This document shows positions 33,906 to 43,252 of a DNA stretch of 64,000 bases, one piece after another; positions within the stretch are counted from its first letter, which is position 1; every line of letters starts with the position of its first letter. Origin of the DNA: Maritalea porphyrae. Lineage in GTDB: Bacteria; Pseudomonadota; Alphaproteobacteria; Rhizobiales; Devosiaceae. The stretch is from contig NZ_JAPWGX010000002.1 of the NCBI RefSeq assembly GCF_027213965.1, positions 1 to 64,000 on the forward strand, given 5' to 3'. The position numbers and the translations under genes are program-made. The notes beneath the pieces were generated by a model. The model did not search any database and was not told where the DNA came from. It saw only the letters and a list, made by a program, of their open reading frames with translations.

Positions 33906-36569
33906 TCAGGATGCTTGGCGTTGGTGATCTTTCATAAACGAACGCAAATCCGCAGCGGACATAGGCTTTGCGTATAGGTAGCCTTGCAGGGCGTCTACGC
34001 CCAAGCTGCGCAAGATTTCCGCTTGTTCTTCGGTTTCAACGCCTTCAGCCAAGACCTCAATATTTAGCGATTTGCCCATATCGATCATAGATTTCGTCAG
34101 ACGACGCTGATCGTCGGACGAACCAATGGAAGCCACAAACTGCCGGTCAATTTTGATGCGGCTTGGTTGTAGATTGAGCAGGCCAACAATTGAGGCATGA
34201 CCTGTACCAAAATCATCAATGTCGATTTCGATACCCATTGCTTTGATCTTTGCGAGGTTGCGCTCAACAACCGTGTCGCAATCATCCAAGAAAATGGACT
34301 CGAGCAATTCAAAGGTGATTTTTCCGGGCTCTATTTCCAGTTCCTGCAAACGACGCACCAGATTTTCGTCGCGCAAACGTGGCGAAGAGATATTGACCGA
34401 GGCTTGTGCTATGGACACACCCTGCTCTTCCCACGATTTCATGTCGTTGAGTACGCTGGTTAGGATTTCATGATCAATTTCGTCGATTACATTTATGTCT
34501 TCAGCGACCTTGAGGAAATCATAGGGGGTTAACACGCCTTTATCTGGATGGTCCCAACGCGCGAGCGCCTCCACTCCAATCACTGCGCCTGTATGGGCAT
34601 CGAATTGAGGTTGGTAGTATGGAACAAACTGACTGAGCTCTAGCCCCCAAAGGATATCCTCAGATACTTCACGTGCTTTGACGATGCGTTCTTGCTGATC
34701 ATTTGAGAAGAACTCATAGCAATTCCGCCCAAGTTCTTTTGCACGATAGAGGGCAATATCAGACTTCGTCATCAGATCATTTAGATCTGCTTCCCCACTG
34801 CGGGCATAGGCGATCCCCACGCTAGCACCGAATCGGCATGGTTGACCTTCGTAGATAAAAGGTACTTTGAGTTTTTCAATGATCGAGTGCGCTAGAGCCG
34901 CAAGTTCTGCCTTGTCCAACTCGCGCTCCAAAATGATAACAAATTCATCCCCACCAACTCGAGCGACAAAATCTTGTTCATCCAGAGATTTGCTCAACAC
35001 TTTGGCCACGTGTCGCAAGGTTGCATCGCCAGCCAGGTGGCCCAAAGAATCGTTTATCTGTTTGAATCGGTCCAAGTCGATCGCCAGCATTGCAACCATG
35101 TTTTCGTTGCGGTCGTTTGGTACATACTCTTCAATCGTTTGATCCAAGAAGCGACGGTTGGGCAACATTGTGAGAGGATCGTGCAGCGCAAGATGTTTGA
35201 TACGGATTTGCATCCCTTCAAGCTCTACATTTTTGCTTTCGGCCAGTCTTTTTGCCGAGAGCAGATCATCACGCAGATTGACTTCGGCTGTTATGTCCCA
35301 ATTCACACCAACCATCTTTGGATAGCCATCAATTGGGTGGTAGTAAGCGCATCGTGACTGGAGATGACGTGTGATACCTTGGGGCGTTATGATGCGGAAC
35401 TGTGTACTGAGTTGTGATTTTTTCTCAATTGCTTCATTGAATGCACTCAAGACCCGTTCTGCATCGTCAGGATGAAGGCTATTGATGAACGCATCACCCG
35501 AGCGGGTTGTATCTTGAGGGTCCAGCCCGAAAAGCAAGTTTGTGCGCCGGTCCCAGAATCGATCTCCTGTGACAAGATTTGCCTCCCAAACACCGATATC
35601 TGAAGATGAGAGAGCAACATTTAGGCGTTCGGAAATCAGGCCAATTCTCTCTTCACGCATGGCGAGCTCTGCATTTTGCTTTTCACGCTGACGCATAAGG
35701 TGGCCAGAATATGCCGTTGGTGCAAAAACGAGTAAGCCCGCGAACAACATTGCAATGCGCAAAGACGTCAAATCTGCAGCATGTGCTTTCCAGCCCCCTT
35801 TTGGGCAGGCAAGCATTTGCCATGATCCATTTGGTAAGCTCACATTCACGCGTACCGACTTGTTAAAATCTCGCTTGTCAGGGCCAAAAAATACCTCGCC
35901 TCGGGCTCCAAGCGCATCTTTTCCCACAAGTGAAACGTCAATCGGCAAGTCTTTGTTGGTTAGGCCACTGTTTTCATAAAGCTTTTGAACATCAATCACA
36001 GCCGAAACAATTCCCCAAAAGCGTTGCGTACCGTCCGGATTGTCCGTGAATACGGGGAAACGGCCAATGAAGCCCTGACCGCCTTGAACCAGATTTACGG
36101 GGCCAGCCAAAATAAGACTTCCGCTGTCACGCGCTCTTAGCGCGGCAGCACGCTGCGCAACATTTTGGTTATAATCGAGCCCGATCGCTTTTTCGTTGCC
36201 TTCTCGCGGGTGTATCATTGATATTACAAGATCAGGTGCACCTGCGATGACGGTAAGCTCTGAATGCCCGTCAAATAGGTTCTTGGCTAATCTCTCAAAC
36301 TCTGCCGGTGTCATGTCTGGTTGCCCGGACAATACCGACACCAACCCTTTGGCCAACTGCAGATTTGAGTTTATGTTTCCCTCTAACTGGGACCGCAATA
36401 GGTTTGCGTGGCTTGTTACTTCTTCACGTACGGTCTGCTCGTGAATGGACCGACTTTGGTATTCAGAATATTGCCAAAAACACACAGTTAGTACGAGTGC
36501 AATTAACGCTGGAATATTCGTCGCACTCCATACGTGTTTCTTAAACCAATTCAATATCCGTACCAACAT
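33906..36569 (-). CDS. Membrane CHASE-PAS-GGDEF-EAL cyclic-di-GMP enzyme
   Basis: The 887-residue protein has a first membrane helix at about 17-33, a CHASE-type periplasmic sensor (about 60-270), a second helix near 270-290, a PAS domain (about 320-435), a GGDEF domain with intact VGGDEF and an EAL domain. All main phosphodiesterase residues are visible: VEAL, the Asn in SVNIS, FELLES, DIDDFGTG, IKID and AEGVET. The Arg of the RxxD inhibition site before GGDEF is replaced (DEQD), so product inhibition is unlikely. It may both make and break cyclic-di-GMP; the balance cannot be predicted. It is a single-gene unit, and the signal is unknown. Confidence 0.93.
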   Translation of the reverse strand: MLVRILNWFKKHVWSATNIPALIALVLTVCFWQYSEYQSRSIHEQTVREEVTSHANLLRSQLEGNINSNLQLAKGLVSVLSGQPDMTPAEFERLAKNLFDGHSELTVIAGAPDLVISMIHPREGNEKAIGLDYNQNVAQRAAALRARDSGSLILAGPVNLVQGGQGFIGRFPVFTDNPDGTQRFWGIVSAVIDVQKLYENSGLTNKDLPIDVSLVGKDALGARGEVFFGPDKRDFNKSVRVNVSLPNGSWQMLACPKGGWKAHAADLTSLRIAMLFAGLLVFAPTAYSGHLMRQREKQNAELAMREERIGLISERLNVALSSSDIGVWEANLVTGDRFWDRRTNLLFGLDPQDTTRSGDAFINSLHPDDAERVLSAFNEAIEKKSQLSTQFRIITPQGITRHLQSRCAYYHPIDGYPKMVGVNWDITAEVNLRDDLLSAKRLAESKNVELEGMQIRIKHLALHDPLTMLPNRRFLDQTIEEYVPNDRNENMVAMLAIDLDRFKQINDSLGHLAGDATLRHVAKVLSKSLDEQDFVARVGGDEFVIILERELDKAELAALAHSIIEKLKVPFIYEGQPCRFGASVGIAYARSGEADLNDLMTKSDIALYRAKELGRNCYEFFSNDQQERIVKAREVSEDILWGLELSQFVPYYQPQFDAHTGAVIGVEALARWDHPDKGVLTPYDFLKVAEDINVIDEIDHEILTSVLNDMKSWEEQGVSIAQASVNISSPRLRDENLVRRLQELEIEPGKITFELLESIFLDDCDTVVERNLAKIKAMGIEIDIDDFGTGHASIVGLLNLQPSRIKIDRQFVASIGSSDDQRRLTKSMIDMGKSLNIEVLAEGVETEEQAEILRSLGVDALQGYLYAKPMSAADLRSFMKDHQRQAS

Positions 36570-36639
36570 GCCAGCTCAATTGCCTATAGTGGAAAATAAC
36601 TACTATGAGACTTTATGAATGGAATGATTAATTATTGAT

Positions 36640-37353
36640 TTAGTCGGACCTATTCAAGAATCGTCGAAAATACTCAGCCATGAGCTCATTGTCGTTTTGG
36701 GTCTGCGCAGAAGCAACAGCTTCTTCGCCCACTTTTGGATCAAACAGCTCCCCCGAGCGCAATGTATAGACCGCCTTTGCATATTCATTTTCGAATTCGG
36801 GGTGCGCTTGAATGCTAATCGCGGCCCCATTGTCGTATTCCAACATAGCGTTTGGGGTGAAGTCGTTGCCACCGATGACTTTACTGATTGATGGCGGCGT
36901 AATGACTTGATCTTGGTGGATCACGTTGAACTGCATCTGGTCAGGCGCGTCGGCCATATATGCGGATTTTTGGGTAATGGCATATTGATGGCGCCCTACC
37001 CCCCAGCCTTTTTCTGACTTCTTTACGACCCCACCAAGGGCATCTGCTAAAATCTGGTGACCAAAACAAACCCCAATCATTGGGATTGATCTTGCGTAGG
37101 CTTCCCGGATGAAGTCACGCAAAGGATCCATCCAAGGTTTTTTGTCATAAACACCGAGAGAAGAACCTGTGATGATGATCGCTTCAACATCATCAATATT
37201 TGGCAGGGGCTCGTCTTCGATCAAGCTGACGGTCTCATAGGTAAACTTGCCGCCTCCGTCTCCAACTAAGTCAGCAAACATTTTGCCATAGTTGTCGAAC
37301 CGCCCTCTTAAGGGCTCAGCCACTAGGCCCGTTTGAAACACCGAAACCTTCAT
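36640..37353 (-). CDS. Class I glutamine amidotransferase-like protein
   Basis: This 237-residue protein is like the stand-alone GMP-synthase-type amidotransferases. The catalytic Cys is in IGVCFGHQI (near residue 95), and the His and Glu are in IQAHPEFE. Members include YfeJ-like proteins and gamma-glutamyl hydrolases of polyamine breakdown, so hydrolysis of a glutamyl amide is possible. ATG 37353 was chosen since MKVSVFQTG begins the fold and GAGGA lies upstream. It is divergent from argB; a 16-base palindrome stands between them. Confidence 0.85.
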   Translation of the reverse strand: MKVSVFQTGLVAEPLRGRFDNYGKMFADLVGDGGGKFTYETVSLIEDEPLPNIDDVEAIIITGSSLGVYDKKPWMDPLRDFIREAYARSIPMIGVCFGHQILADALGGVVKKSEKGWGVGRHQYAITQKSAYMADAPDQMQFNVIHQDQVITPPSISKVIGGNDFTPNAMLEYDNGAAISIQAHPEFENEYAKAVYTLRSGELFDPKVGEEAVASAQTQNDNELMAEYFRRFLNRSD

Positions 37354-37389
37354 TATTGCACCATTCCTCATGCCAGTTGGAGCGCCAAA

Positions 37390-37405
37390 TAATTTGATCA
37401 AATTA
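37390..37405. promoter_or_regulatory. 16-base palindrome between the amidotransferase gene and argB
   Basis: TAATTTGATCAAATTA is a perfect palindrome in the shared upstream region of the divergent genes, 37 bases before the amidotransferase ATG and 90 before argB. It could be an operator; no cognate regulator is evident. Confidence 0.4.
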
Positions 37406-37494
37406 AGATTGGCCACATTTTTGCGGCCGAAGCAAGACAAGTGAGCAAATTTTGTTTAAGGGTGATAAATGTTGGTGGAGCGTCTGAGAAAACT

Positions 37495-38415
37495 ATGAAC
37501 ACAGATAAAACAAAAGAAGCGGCCATATTGGCTCAAGCGTTGCCTTATATGTTGCGCTATGATCATCGTGTTGTGGTGGTGAAATATGGTGGCCACGCAA
37601 TGGGCGACCCTGAGCTTGCGCGCGCATTTGCCCGCGACATCGTGTTGCTGCGCCAATCAGGCGTTATGCCCATTGTTGTGCATGGCGGCGGTCCGCAAAT
37701 TGGCAAAATGCTTGATCGGCTGAATATCACGTCTGAGTTCAAGGATGGTCTTCGTGTTACTGACCGCAATACCGTAGACATTGTTGAGATGGTGCTGGCC
37801 GGCTCCATCAACAAACAAATCGTAACCGCAATCACACAAGAAGGCGGTCGCGCGATTGGCCTTTGCGGCAAAGACGCGGGCATGGTGAAAGCGAAAAAGC
37901 TAAAACGCACCAAAATGGACCCTGACAGCAACATAGAACGGATCATTGATCTTGGATTTGTTGGTGAGCCGGACGAAGTTAACCCCGAAATTTTACATCG
38001 CCTAATTGGCGAGGAGATCATTCCGGTTATCGCACCGATCGCCGCGGGTAAAAACGGTGACACGTTCAATATTAATGCTGACACTTTTGCAGGCGCCATT
38101 GCATCTGCAATGGATGCTAAACGGTTTTTGTTGCTTACGGACGTCGAGGGGGTGATGGATGGTGATGGCGAACTCATTCCAGACATGAACACCACAGTTG
38201 CGCAGCAGTTGATCGACGATGGTGTTGCCAAAGGGGGCATGATCCCCAAACTTGAAACTGCAATTCATGCGCTTGAAAGCGGCGTGCAAGGCGTGGTGAT
38301 TGTCAACGGCAAAACCAAGCATGCGGTCTTGCTTGAGTTGTTTACTGAACATGGTGCGGGCACATTGATTCACCTGCCTGGTGAAATTGAGGATGACGAC
38401 GATGCCTCTTACTGA
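37495..38415 (+). CDS. argB: Acetylglutamate kinase
   Basis: ArgB phosphorylates N-acetylglutamate in the second step of arginine synthesis. The 306-residue sequence shows the amino acid kinase glycine loop [11 protein letters not shown] (about 34-44), [12 protein letters not shown] (about 64-75) and [17 protein letters not shown] 37495 was chosen because it gives the normal N-terminus; a GTG at 37441 would add 18 unusual residues. The nucleotidase gene overlaps its end by 14 bases, an arrangement common in Hyphomicrobiales. Confidence 0.96.
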   Translation: MNTDKTKEAAILAQALPYMLRYDHRVVVVKYGGHAMGDPELARAFARDIVLLRQSGVMPIVVHGGGPQIGKMLDRLNITSEFKDGLRVTDRNTVDIVEMVLAGSINKQIVTAITQEGGRAIGLCGKDAGMVKAKKLKRTKMDPDSNIERIIDLGFVGEPDEVNPEILHRLIGEEIIPVIAPIAAGKNGDTFNINADTFAGAIASAMDAKRFLLLTDVEGVMDGDGELIPDMNTTVAQQLIDDGVAKGGMIPKLETAIHALESGVQGVVIVNGKTKHAVLLELFTEHGAGTLIHLPGEIEDDDDASY

Positions 38416-39088
38416 TGTGCGCCATTGGGTCTTTGATCTTGATAATACGCTCTATCCGCGTACCTGTAGATTATTTGATCAGATTGATGTTTTGATCACC
38501 GCATATGTTGCGGACATCACTGGGCTCGACCCAGTGCCCGCGCGCAAGTTGCAAAAAGAATTCTACCGCGACCACGGCACCACCTTGCGCGGTTTGATGG
38601 CCACACGCGAGGTGGATCCGCATCACTTTTTGTCCAAGGTCCATAACATTGACTATACGCCCGTGCAGCCCGCTCCAGAGCTAATTGCAGCCATTAAAGC
38701 GCTACCGGGCCAAAAGCTCATTTTCACCAATGCTGATGTTGGCCACGCTGAAGCGGTCATTGATCGACTTGGCGGCAAAGATATATTTGACGGCATTTTT
38801 GGCATTGTGGAAGCAGATTTTGAGCCAAAACCTTTCCGTCGCCCATATGAAAAGTTCATGAGTGAACACAATGTGGACCCAAAAACTGCCGCCATGTTTG
38901 AAGATATGGAAAAAAATCTACTCACCGCCCACGAAATCGGTATGCGCACGGTACATGTTATTCCGGGCGACGATTTTGAGGACGACAGTTTAGAAGACTT
39001 TGAACTAGAGCGGAAAGATGACCACGAACACGTACATCATGTGACCAATGACATTGCGCAATTTTTGCAAGCATTCGGCCAGCGCTAA
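38402..39088 (+). CDS. Pyrimidine 5'-nucleotidase-type HAD hydrolase
   Basis: The protein (228 residues) is a haloacid dehalogenase-fold phosphatase. Motif I is FDLDNTLYP, with the nucleophile Asp near residue 12; motif II is IFTNAD; motif IV is [11 protein letters not shown]. It is closest in type to the yeast SDT1/bacterial pyrimidine 5'-nucleotidase group that dephosphorylates UMP and CMP. The start is ATG 38402, with GAGG 9 bases upstream, inside argB. The C-terminus is rich in acidic residues and His (DDHEHVHHV), a family variation or metal-contacting tail. Confidence 0.88.
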   Translation: MPLTDVRHWVFDLDNTLYPRTCRLFDQIDVLITAYVADITGLDPVPARKLQKEFYRDHGTTLRGLMATREVDPHHFLSKVHNIDYTPVQPAPELIAAIKALPGQKLIFTNADVGHAEAVIDRLGGKDIFDGIFGIVEADFEPKPFRRPYEKFMSEHNVDPKTAAMFEDMEKNLLTAHEIGMRTVHVIPGDDFEDDSLEDFELERKDDHEHVHHVTNDIAQFLQAFGQR

Positions 39089-39765
39089 GCACTATATCGC
39101 TTTAAATAATCGCTAAGTTGTTGCCCATTTGTTGGCACAAATTTGCGGCGCAAGTCTGAGAGTTGGTCAATCCGATCAACCCTAAAATCGCGAAAGTCTT
39201 TGCGCACCGTGCACCAAGCGGTCAAAAGCCATTTTGGCCCGAAATTTGTGAGGGCCAATGGATAAACCTCCCGGCATGTCTGTCCGCCATCCAATGCACG
39301 ATAGTTAATCTGGAGCACTTGGTTTTCATCAATCGCCCTGCGTAATCGACGCAGGGTTTTTGTGGGCATTTCAATGCCTTTTGGCGGCACAACCATGAGA
39401 TGAGGCGCGTCAAGCTTTGCTTTGTGTCTTTCGGGCACCGCATCACGGATTTTCTCCAGCGCTTCTTTTGCGGCAGCTGACAAATCATCGTCTGCAATCA
39501 GGGCCAGTGTTTTGGCGCCTAAAGCGAGTGCTTCTAGCTGTTCAAAGGTGAAGCTGAGCGGTGGCAGATCAAACTCATCCCTTAGCATAAACCCAACACC
39601 AGGCTCTGAATCGATCGGTGCTCCAGATCCGATCAGATGTGCCATATCCCGATAAATCGAGCGCTTAGACACCTCCAGTTTTTGCGCAATTTGGCTCGCT
39701 GTCAGCGCGCCGTTGGCCGTTCGCAGAATTCTAATTATCCGAAACAGTCTCTCGGCGGGGCGCAT
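39085..39765 (-). CDS. WYL-domain transcriptional regulator (YafY family)
   Basis: This 226-residue protein has an N-terminal HTH_11 winged helix (LTASQIAQKLEVSKRSIYRD, about 21-40) and a WYL domain from about residue 135, where LQINYRALDGG, REVYPLALTNFGPKWLLTAW and FRVDRI are visible. WYL domains bind nucleic acids or small ligands. It is divergent from the small monooxygenase-like gene, which it probably represses. Its end overlaps the nucleotidase end by 4 bases, tail to tail. Confidence 0.9.
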   Translation of the reverse strand: MRPAERLFRIIRILRTANGALTASQIAQKLEVSKRSIYRDMAHLIGSGAPIDSEPGVGFMLRDEFDLPPLSFTFEQLEALALGAKTLALIADDDLSAAAKEALEKIRDAVPERHKAKLDAPHLMVVPPKGIEMPTKTLRRLRRAIDENQVLQINYRALDGGQTCREVYPLALTNFGPKWLLTAWCTVRKDFRDFRVDRIDQLSDLRRKFVPTNGQQLSDYLKRYSA

Positions 39766-39784
39766 CTTTTTAATCCCTAAATCA

Positions 39785-39796
39785 TTGTGGCCACAA
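39785..39796. promoter_or_regulatory. 12-base palindrome in the WYL regulator/ABM promoter region
   Basis: TTGTGGCCACAA is a perfect palindrome between the divergent regulator and monooxygenase-like genes. A partial related sequence (GGTGGCAACAGGG) follows. It is a candidate operator for the WYL regulator. Confidence 0.4.
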
Positions 39797-39851
39797 GGGT
39801 GGCAACAGGGTCATGTTATTCCTCTTTTATCAACAATGGAAGGATATGAAT

Positions 39852-40148
39852 ATGAGCACGATTTTTGAGTTAGTCAGCTTCAAGGTGAAGGATCTTGAAA
39901 AGGCAACAAAACTGCGCCGCGATGCAATGGAACACGCAAAAAACTTCAAAGGGTTTGTCAATTATCGCGCTTTGATCAACACAGATGATCAAAATCATTT
40001 TTGCGATCTTGTGGAATGGGAAAGCCTAGAGGACGCGCAAGCCGCAGCACAACAAGTGATGATGATCCCAGAATTTCAAGCAATGATGTCGGAAATTGAA
40101 ACTGTGGAAAGCATGAAGCATTTCAGCGTCGATAAGTTCGTTAAATAA
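39852..40148 (+). CDS. Small antibiotic-biosynthesis-monooxygenase-like (dimeric alpha/beta barrel) protein
   Basis: The 98-residue protein has the ferredoxin-like pattern of ABM-type proteins: FELVSFKVKD, a helix, FVNYRALINTDDQNHFCDLVEW and a second helix, then a closing strand SMKHFSVDKF. Such proteins act as small oxygenases or heme or quinone-binding dimers, but the fold alone does not give a reaction. ATG 39852 has AAGGA 8 bases upstream; ATG 39846 is possible but too close. The divergent WYL regulator probably controls it. A hairpin follows at once. Confidence 0.75.
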   Translation: MSTIFELVSFKVKDLEKATKLRRDAMEHAKNFKGFVNYRALINTDDQNHFCDLVEWESLEDAQAAAQQVMMIPEFQAMMSEIETVESMKHFSVDKFVK

Positions 40149-40151
40149 CAA

Positions 40152-40178
40152 GAGGCCCGGCTATAAAGCCGGGTCCTC
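40152..40178. terminator. Hairpin between convergent genes
   Basis: GAGGCCCGGCT pairs with AGCCGGG-T-CCTC: an 11-base-pair stem with one bulged T and loop ATAA. It lies between the convergent ABM-like and LOG genes and probably ends both transcripts, although no long T-run follows. Confidence 0.6.
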
Positions 40179-40195
40179 ATGCACATTGTGCAAGT

Positions 40196-41065
40196 TTACT
40201 CGACAACGCAATCGCAATTCTCGTCGGTGATCGTTGGAAGATTGTAGGCATCGCGTACAATGCACCAGGCTTCTTCTGCGGTATCAACAACCGAGAACAG
40301 ATTGACATCGTCCGGGGAGATTGTGCCTTCTTCAGCCAATGCATCCAGATTGATGACGCGATTCCAAAAATGCGAACCAAATAGCAGCACCGGAACACGT
40401 TCCATACGGCCTGTTTGAATGAGCGTAAGTGTTTCAAAAAACTCATCCATGGTGCCAAAACCACCAGGGAAAACAGCGATTACTTTGGCGCGCAGCAAAA
40501 AGTGGATTTTCCGCGTTGCGAAATAGTGGAAATTGAAACTAAGGTCAGGGGTGACAAAAAGGTTTGGTGCTTGTTCGTGCGGTAAAACAATGTTCAAGCC
40601 AATTGATGGCGCGCCGACTTCGCTTGCCCCTTTATTACCCGCTTCCATTACTCCCGGACCGCCGCCGGTGACCACAACATATTCCTTATGATCCATGGTT
40701 TCTGAGGTCAGAGATGCCAAACGCGCGAATTTGCGGGCTTCGTTGTAGTATTTGGAGTTCTTTTCCAAATTAGCTTTTTGGACATCGTTTTTAGCCGCCC
40801 AAGCTTCAGCACCGGGTGCTGGCAAACGCGCACCACCAAACAAAACTACAGTTGAATTGATGCCGCGCTCACGGAGCCATAATTCTGGCTTGAGGATTTC
40901 GAGCTGCAGACGGATGGCGCGCGTGTCTTCAGACGTCATGAATTCTTCGTCAGAAAACGCCAATTTGTACGCAGCAGATTCGGTCTGTGGCGTCCTGGGG
41001 ACACGCCTTGTGACGCTGATATCTTCTTGCGAGGTGCGTAACGAGGTGTGACGGCGCTTAGACAT
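40196..41065 (-). CDS. LOG family protein (TIGR00730 type)
   Basis: This 289-residue protein carries the lysine decarboxylase-like signature PGGFGTMDE (about residue 195) and the nucleotide-binding GGGPGVME. LOG proteins release cytokinin bases from riboside monophosphates; many bacterial members are thought to act as nucleotide monophosphate phosphoribohydrolases. The protein is longer than plant LOGs owing to an N-terminal extension of about 70 residues. ATG 41065 has GGAGA upstream; a longer frame of 13 codons is less likely. It is divergent from dapD. Confidence 0.88.
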   Translation of the reverse strand: MSKRRHTSLRTSQEDISVTRRVPRTPQTESAAYKLAFSDEEFMTSEDTRAIRLQLEILKPELWLRERGINSTVVLFGGARLPAPGAEAWAAKNDVQKANLEKNSKYYNEARKFARLASLTSETMDHKEYVVVTGGGPGVMEAGNKGASEVGAPSIGLNIVLPHEQAPNLFVTPDLSFNFHYFATRKIHFLLRAKVIAVFPGGFGTMDEFFETLTLIQTGRMERVPVLLFGSHFWNRVINLDALAEEGTISPDDVNLFSVVDTAEEAWCIVRDAYNLPTITDENCDCVVE

Positions 41066-41170
41066 ATATATCTCCAAATTTCTATTACCAACTATTGTAC
41101 TCACAATCGTATTAACGATCGGTGCTCGTGGGCGGATTGCACATTGTTCATTGTTTCGTGATTGGGCTGG

Positions 41171-41198
41171 TTGACACCCTTGGCAACACCGCTAATGT
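41171..41198 (+). promoter_or_regulatory. Candidate promoter of dapD-dapE
   Basis: A perfect -35 TTGACA (41171-41176) is 16 bases from TAATGT (41193-41198), a weak -10. The dapD start lies 40 bases downstream. No operator is obvious. Confidence 0.5.
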
Positions 41199-41237
41199 CG
41201 CCACAAATCATATTGATCAGATGGAGAGCTTAGAAAT

Positions 41238-42083
41238 ATGTCATTTGCCGACTTGGCCCAGACCATTGATGCAGCGTTCGATGATCGCGAAAATGTAAAT
41301 TTGAACACGCAAGGCGCTGTGCGCGATGCTGTAAACGAAGCGCTTGCGCTGATGGACGATGGCAAATTGCGCGTCGCCGAACAAGATGCAAATGGCGAAT
41401 GGACCGTTAACCAATGGGCCAAAAAAGCTGTTTTATTGTCGTTCCGACTGAATGATATGGAAGCCATTCCCGGCGGCCCTGGTGGGGCACACTGGTGGGA
41501 CAAGGTGCCGTCTAAATTTGCGGGCTGGAGCGAAAACCGTTTTCGCGATGCAGGTTTTCGCGCCGTTCCGGGCTCAATTGTTCGCCACTCGGCGCATATT
41601 GCGCCTGGCGCTGTGTTGATGCCATCATTTGTGAACCTTGGTGCCTATGTGGGTGAAAACACAATGGTCGACACATGGGCCGCTGTTGGATCGTGCGCAC
41701 AAATTGGCGCTAATGTGCACCTGTCAGGCGGTGTGGGCATTGGTGGCGTTTTGGAGCCATTGCAAGCTGATCCGGTGATTATTGAAGATGATTGCTTCAT
41801 CGGGGCGCGTTCAGAGATTGTTGAAGGCGTTCGTGTGGGCAAAGGTTCTGTGATTTCTATGGGTGTTTTCATTGGCCAATCGACAAAAATCGTTAACCGC
41901 CATACTGGGGAAATCCATATGGGCGAAGTGCCGCCATACTCTGTGGTTGTTTCTGGTTCAATGCCGGGCAAACCTTTGCCAGATGGCACACCGGGGCCAA
42001 GCCTTTATTGCGCGGTCATCGTGAAGCAAGTGGACGAAAAGACACGTTCAAAGACATCAATCAACGATTTGTTGCGAGACTAA
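41238..42083 (+). CDS. dapD: 2,3,4,5-Tetrahydropyridine-2,6-dicarboxylate N-succinyltransferase
   Basis: DapD transfers succinyl from succinyl-CoA in the succinylase branch of diaminopimelate and lysine synthesis. The 281-residue protein has an N-terminal helical domain, then left-handed beta-helix repeats ([34 protein letters not shown]) and the C-terminal [19 protein letters not shown]. The length is normal. DapE follows after 3 bases, so two consecutive pathway genes are co-transcribed. Confidence 0.97.
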   Translation: MSFADLAQTIDAAFDDRENVNLNTQGAVRDAVNEALALMDDGKLRVAEQDANGEWTVNQWAKKAVLLSFRLNDMEAIPGGPGGAHWWDKVPSKFAGWSENRFRDAGFRAVPGSIVRHSAHIAPGAVLMPSFVNLGAYVGENTMVDTWAAVGSCAQIGANVHLSGGVGIGGVLEPLQADPVIIEDDCFIGARSEIVEGVRVGKGSVISMGVFIGQSTKIVNRHTGEIHMGEVPPYSVVVSGSMPGKPLPDGTPGPSLYCAVIVKQVDEKTRSKTSINDLLRD

Positions 42084-42086
42084 ATT

Positions 42087-43247
42087 ATGGCCGTCGCCCT
42101 TGATTTATTGCGGGACTTGATCCGCTGCAATTCTGTGACCCCGGCAGATGATGGGGCACTGGATGTGCTTGTGCGATTTTTGGAACCGCTTGGTTTTGAG
42201 TGCACCCGCATTCCTTTTGAAGGCGACGGCAGTTATCGCGTTGAGAACCTGTTTGCCACGCGCGGCACAAAGGGAGCACACCTTTTGTTTGCCGGTCACA
42301 CCGATGTTGTGCCTGTGGGCGATGCTGATGCGTGGTCGCATGATCCTTTTTCCGCTGATGTGGACGACAATGGCGTGATGTGGGGTCGCGGTGCGGTGGA
42401 CATGAAAAGCGGGGTTGCTGCTTTTTGTGCTGCCTTGCCCGCGTTTATTGAAAGCGGGGAAGCGGAAAATTGCACCATCTCGCTGCTGATCACCGGCGAC
42501 GAAGAAGCAGACGCGGTCAATGGCACAGTGAAAGCGCTAATATGGGCAACTGAGCAAGGGCACACATTTGATTTTGGCCTTGTTGGTGAACCCTCTAGCG
42601 CAGACACCTTTGGTGACACAGTAAAAATTGGTCGACGAGGATCGCTTGGCTTCACGGTTACCGTTGAGGGCGAACAGGGGCACGTGGCTTATCCAGACAA
42701 GGCGCGCAATCCATTGCCAACATTGGCTGGTATTGCTCATCATTTGTCCTACGCTAAACTGGATGAGGGCAATGAGAACTTCCAACCGACTAATTTGGAA
42801 ATCACATCCATAGATGTGGGAAACGTTGCCACCAATGTGATCCCTGCAAAGGGCTCGCTTAAGGGCAATATTCGTTTTAATGATATTTGGGATGCCGATA
42901 AACTAGGCTATTGGCTGTCCCAGCAAATCCTCAAAGTGCCTGCAAATGGATGCGATGTTGAACTCAACATCAAGCAACCCGTTTCGCGCTCATTCGTTTC
43001 GCACGGGTCTGAACATGTTGATTTGCTGGTCCAAAGTGTTGAAACTGTTGCGGGACAAGTGCCAAAGCGCTCCACCGGTGGCGGCACATCTGACGCGCGC
43101 TTTATCGCGGATTATTGCCCAGTTGCCGAATTTGGACTTGTGGGCAAGACCATGCATCAGGTGGATGAACGGGTGCCGACACAAATGGTGCTTGAACTTC
43201 AGTCCGTTTATGCCCATTTTCTAGCTAGCTTCGCCAAACAAAGGTAA
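42087..43247 (+). CDS. dapE: Succinyl-diaminopimelate desuccinylase
   Basis: This 386-residue M20 zinc peptidase-like enzyme removes succinate to give LL-diaminopimelate. Metal ligands appear in FAGHTDVVPVGD (His), GRGAVDMKSG (bridging Asp) and ITGDEEADAVNGT (catalytic Glu pair), followed by the dimer domain and STGGGTSDARF near 335. It lies directly after dapD and before a small membrane protein gene. Confidence 0.97.
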   Translation: MAVALDLLRDLIRCNSVTPADDGALDVLVRFLEPLGFECTRIPFEGDGSYRVENLFATRGTKGAHLLFAGHTDVVPVGDADAWSHDPFSADVDDNGVMWGRGAVDMKSGVAAFCAALPAFIESGEAENCTISLLITGDEEADAVNGTVKALIWATEQGHTFDFGLVGEPSSADTFGDTVKIGRRGSLGFTVTVEGEQGHVAYPDKARNPLPTLAGIAHHLSYAKLDEGNENFQPTNLEITSIDVGNVATNVIPAKGSLKGNIRFNDIWDADKLGYWLSQQILKVPANGCDVELNIKQPVSRSFVSHGSEHVDLLVQSVETVAGQVPKRSTGGGTSDARFIADYCPVAEFGLVGKTMHQVDERVPTQMVLELQSVYAHFLASFAKQR

Positions 43248-43252
43248 TTTTT

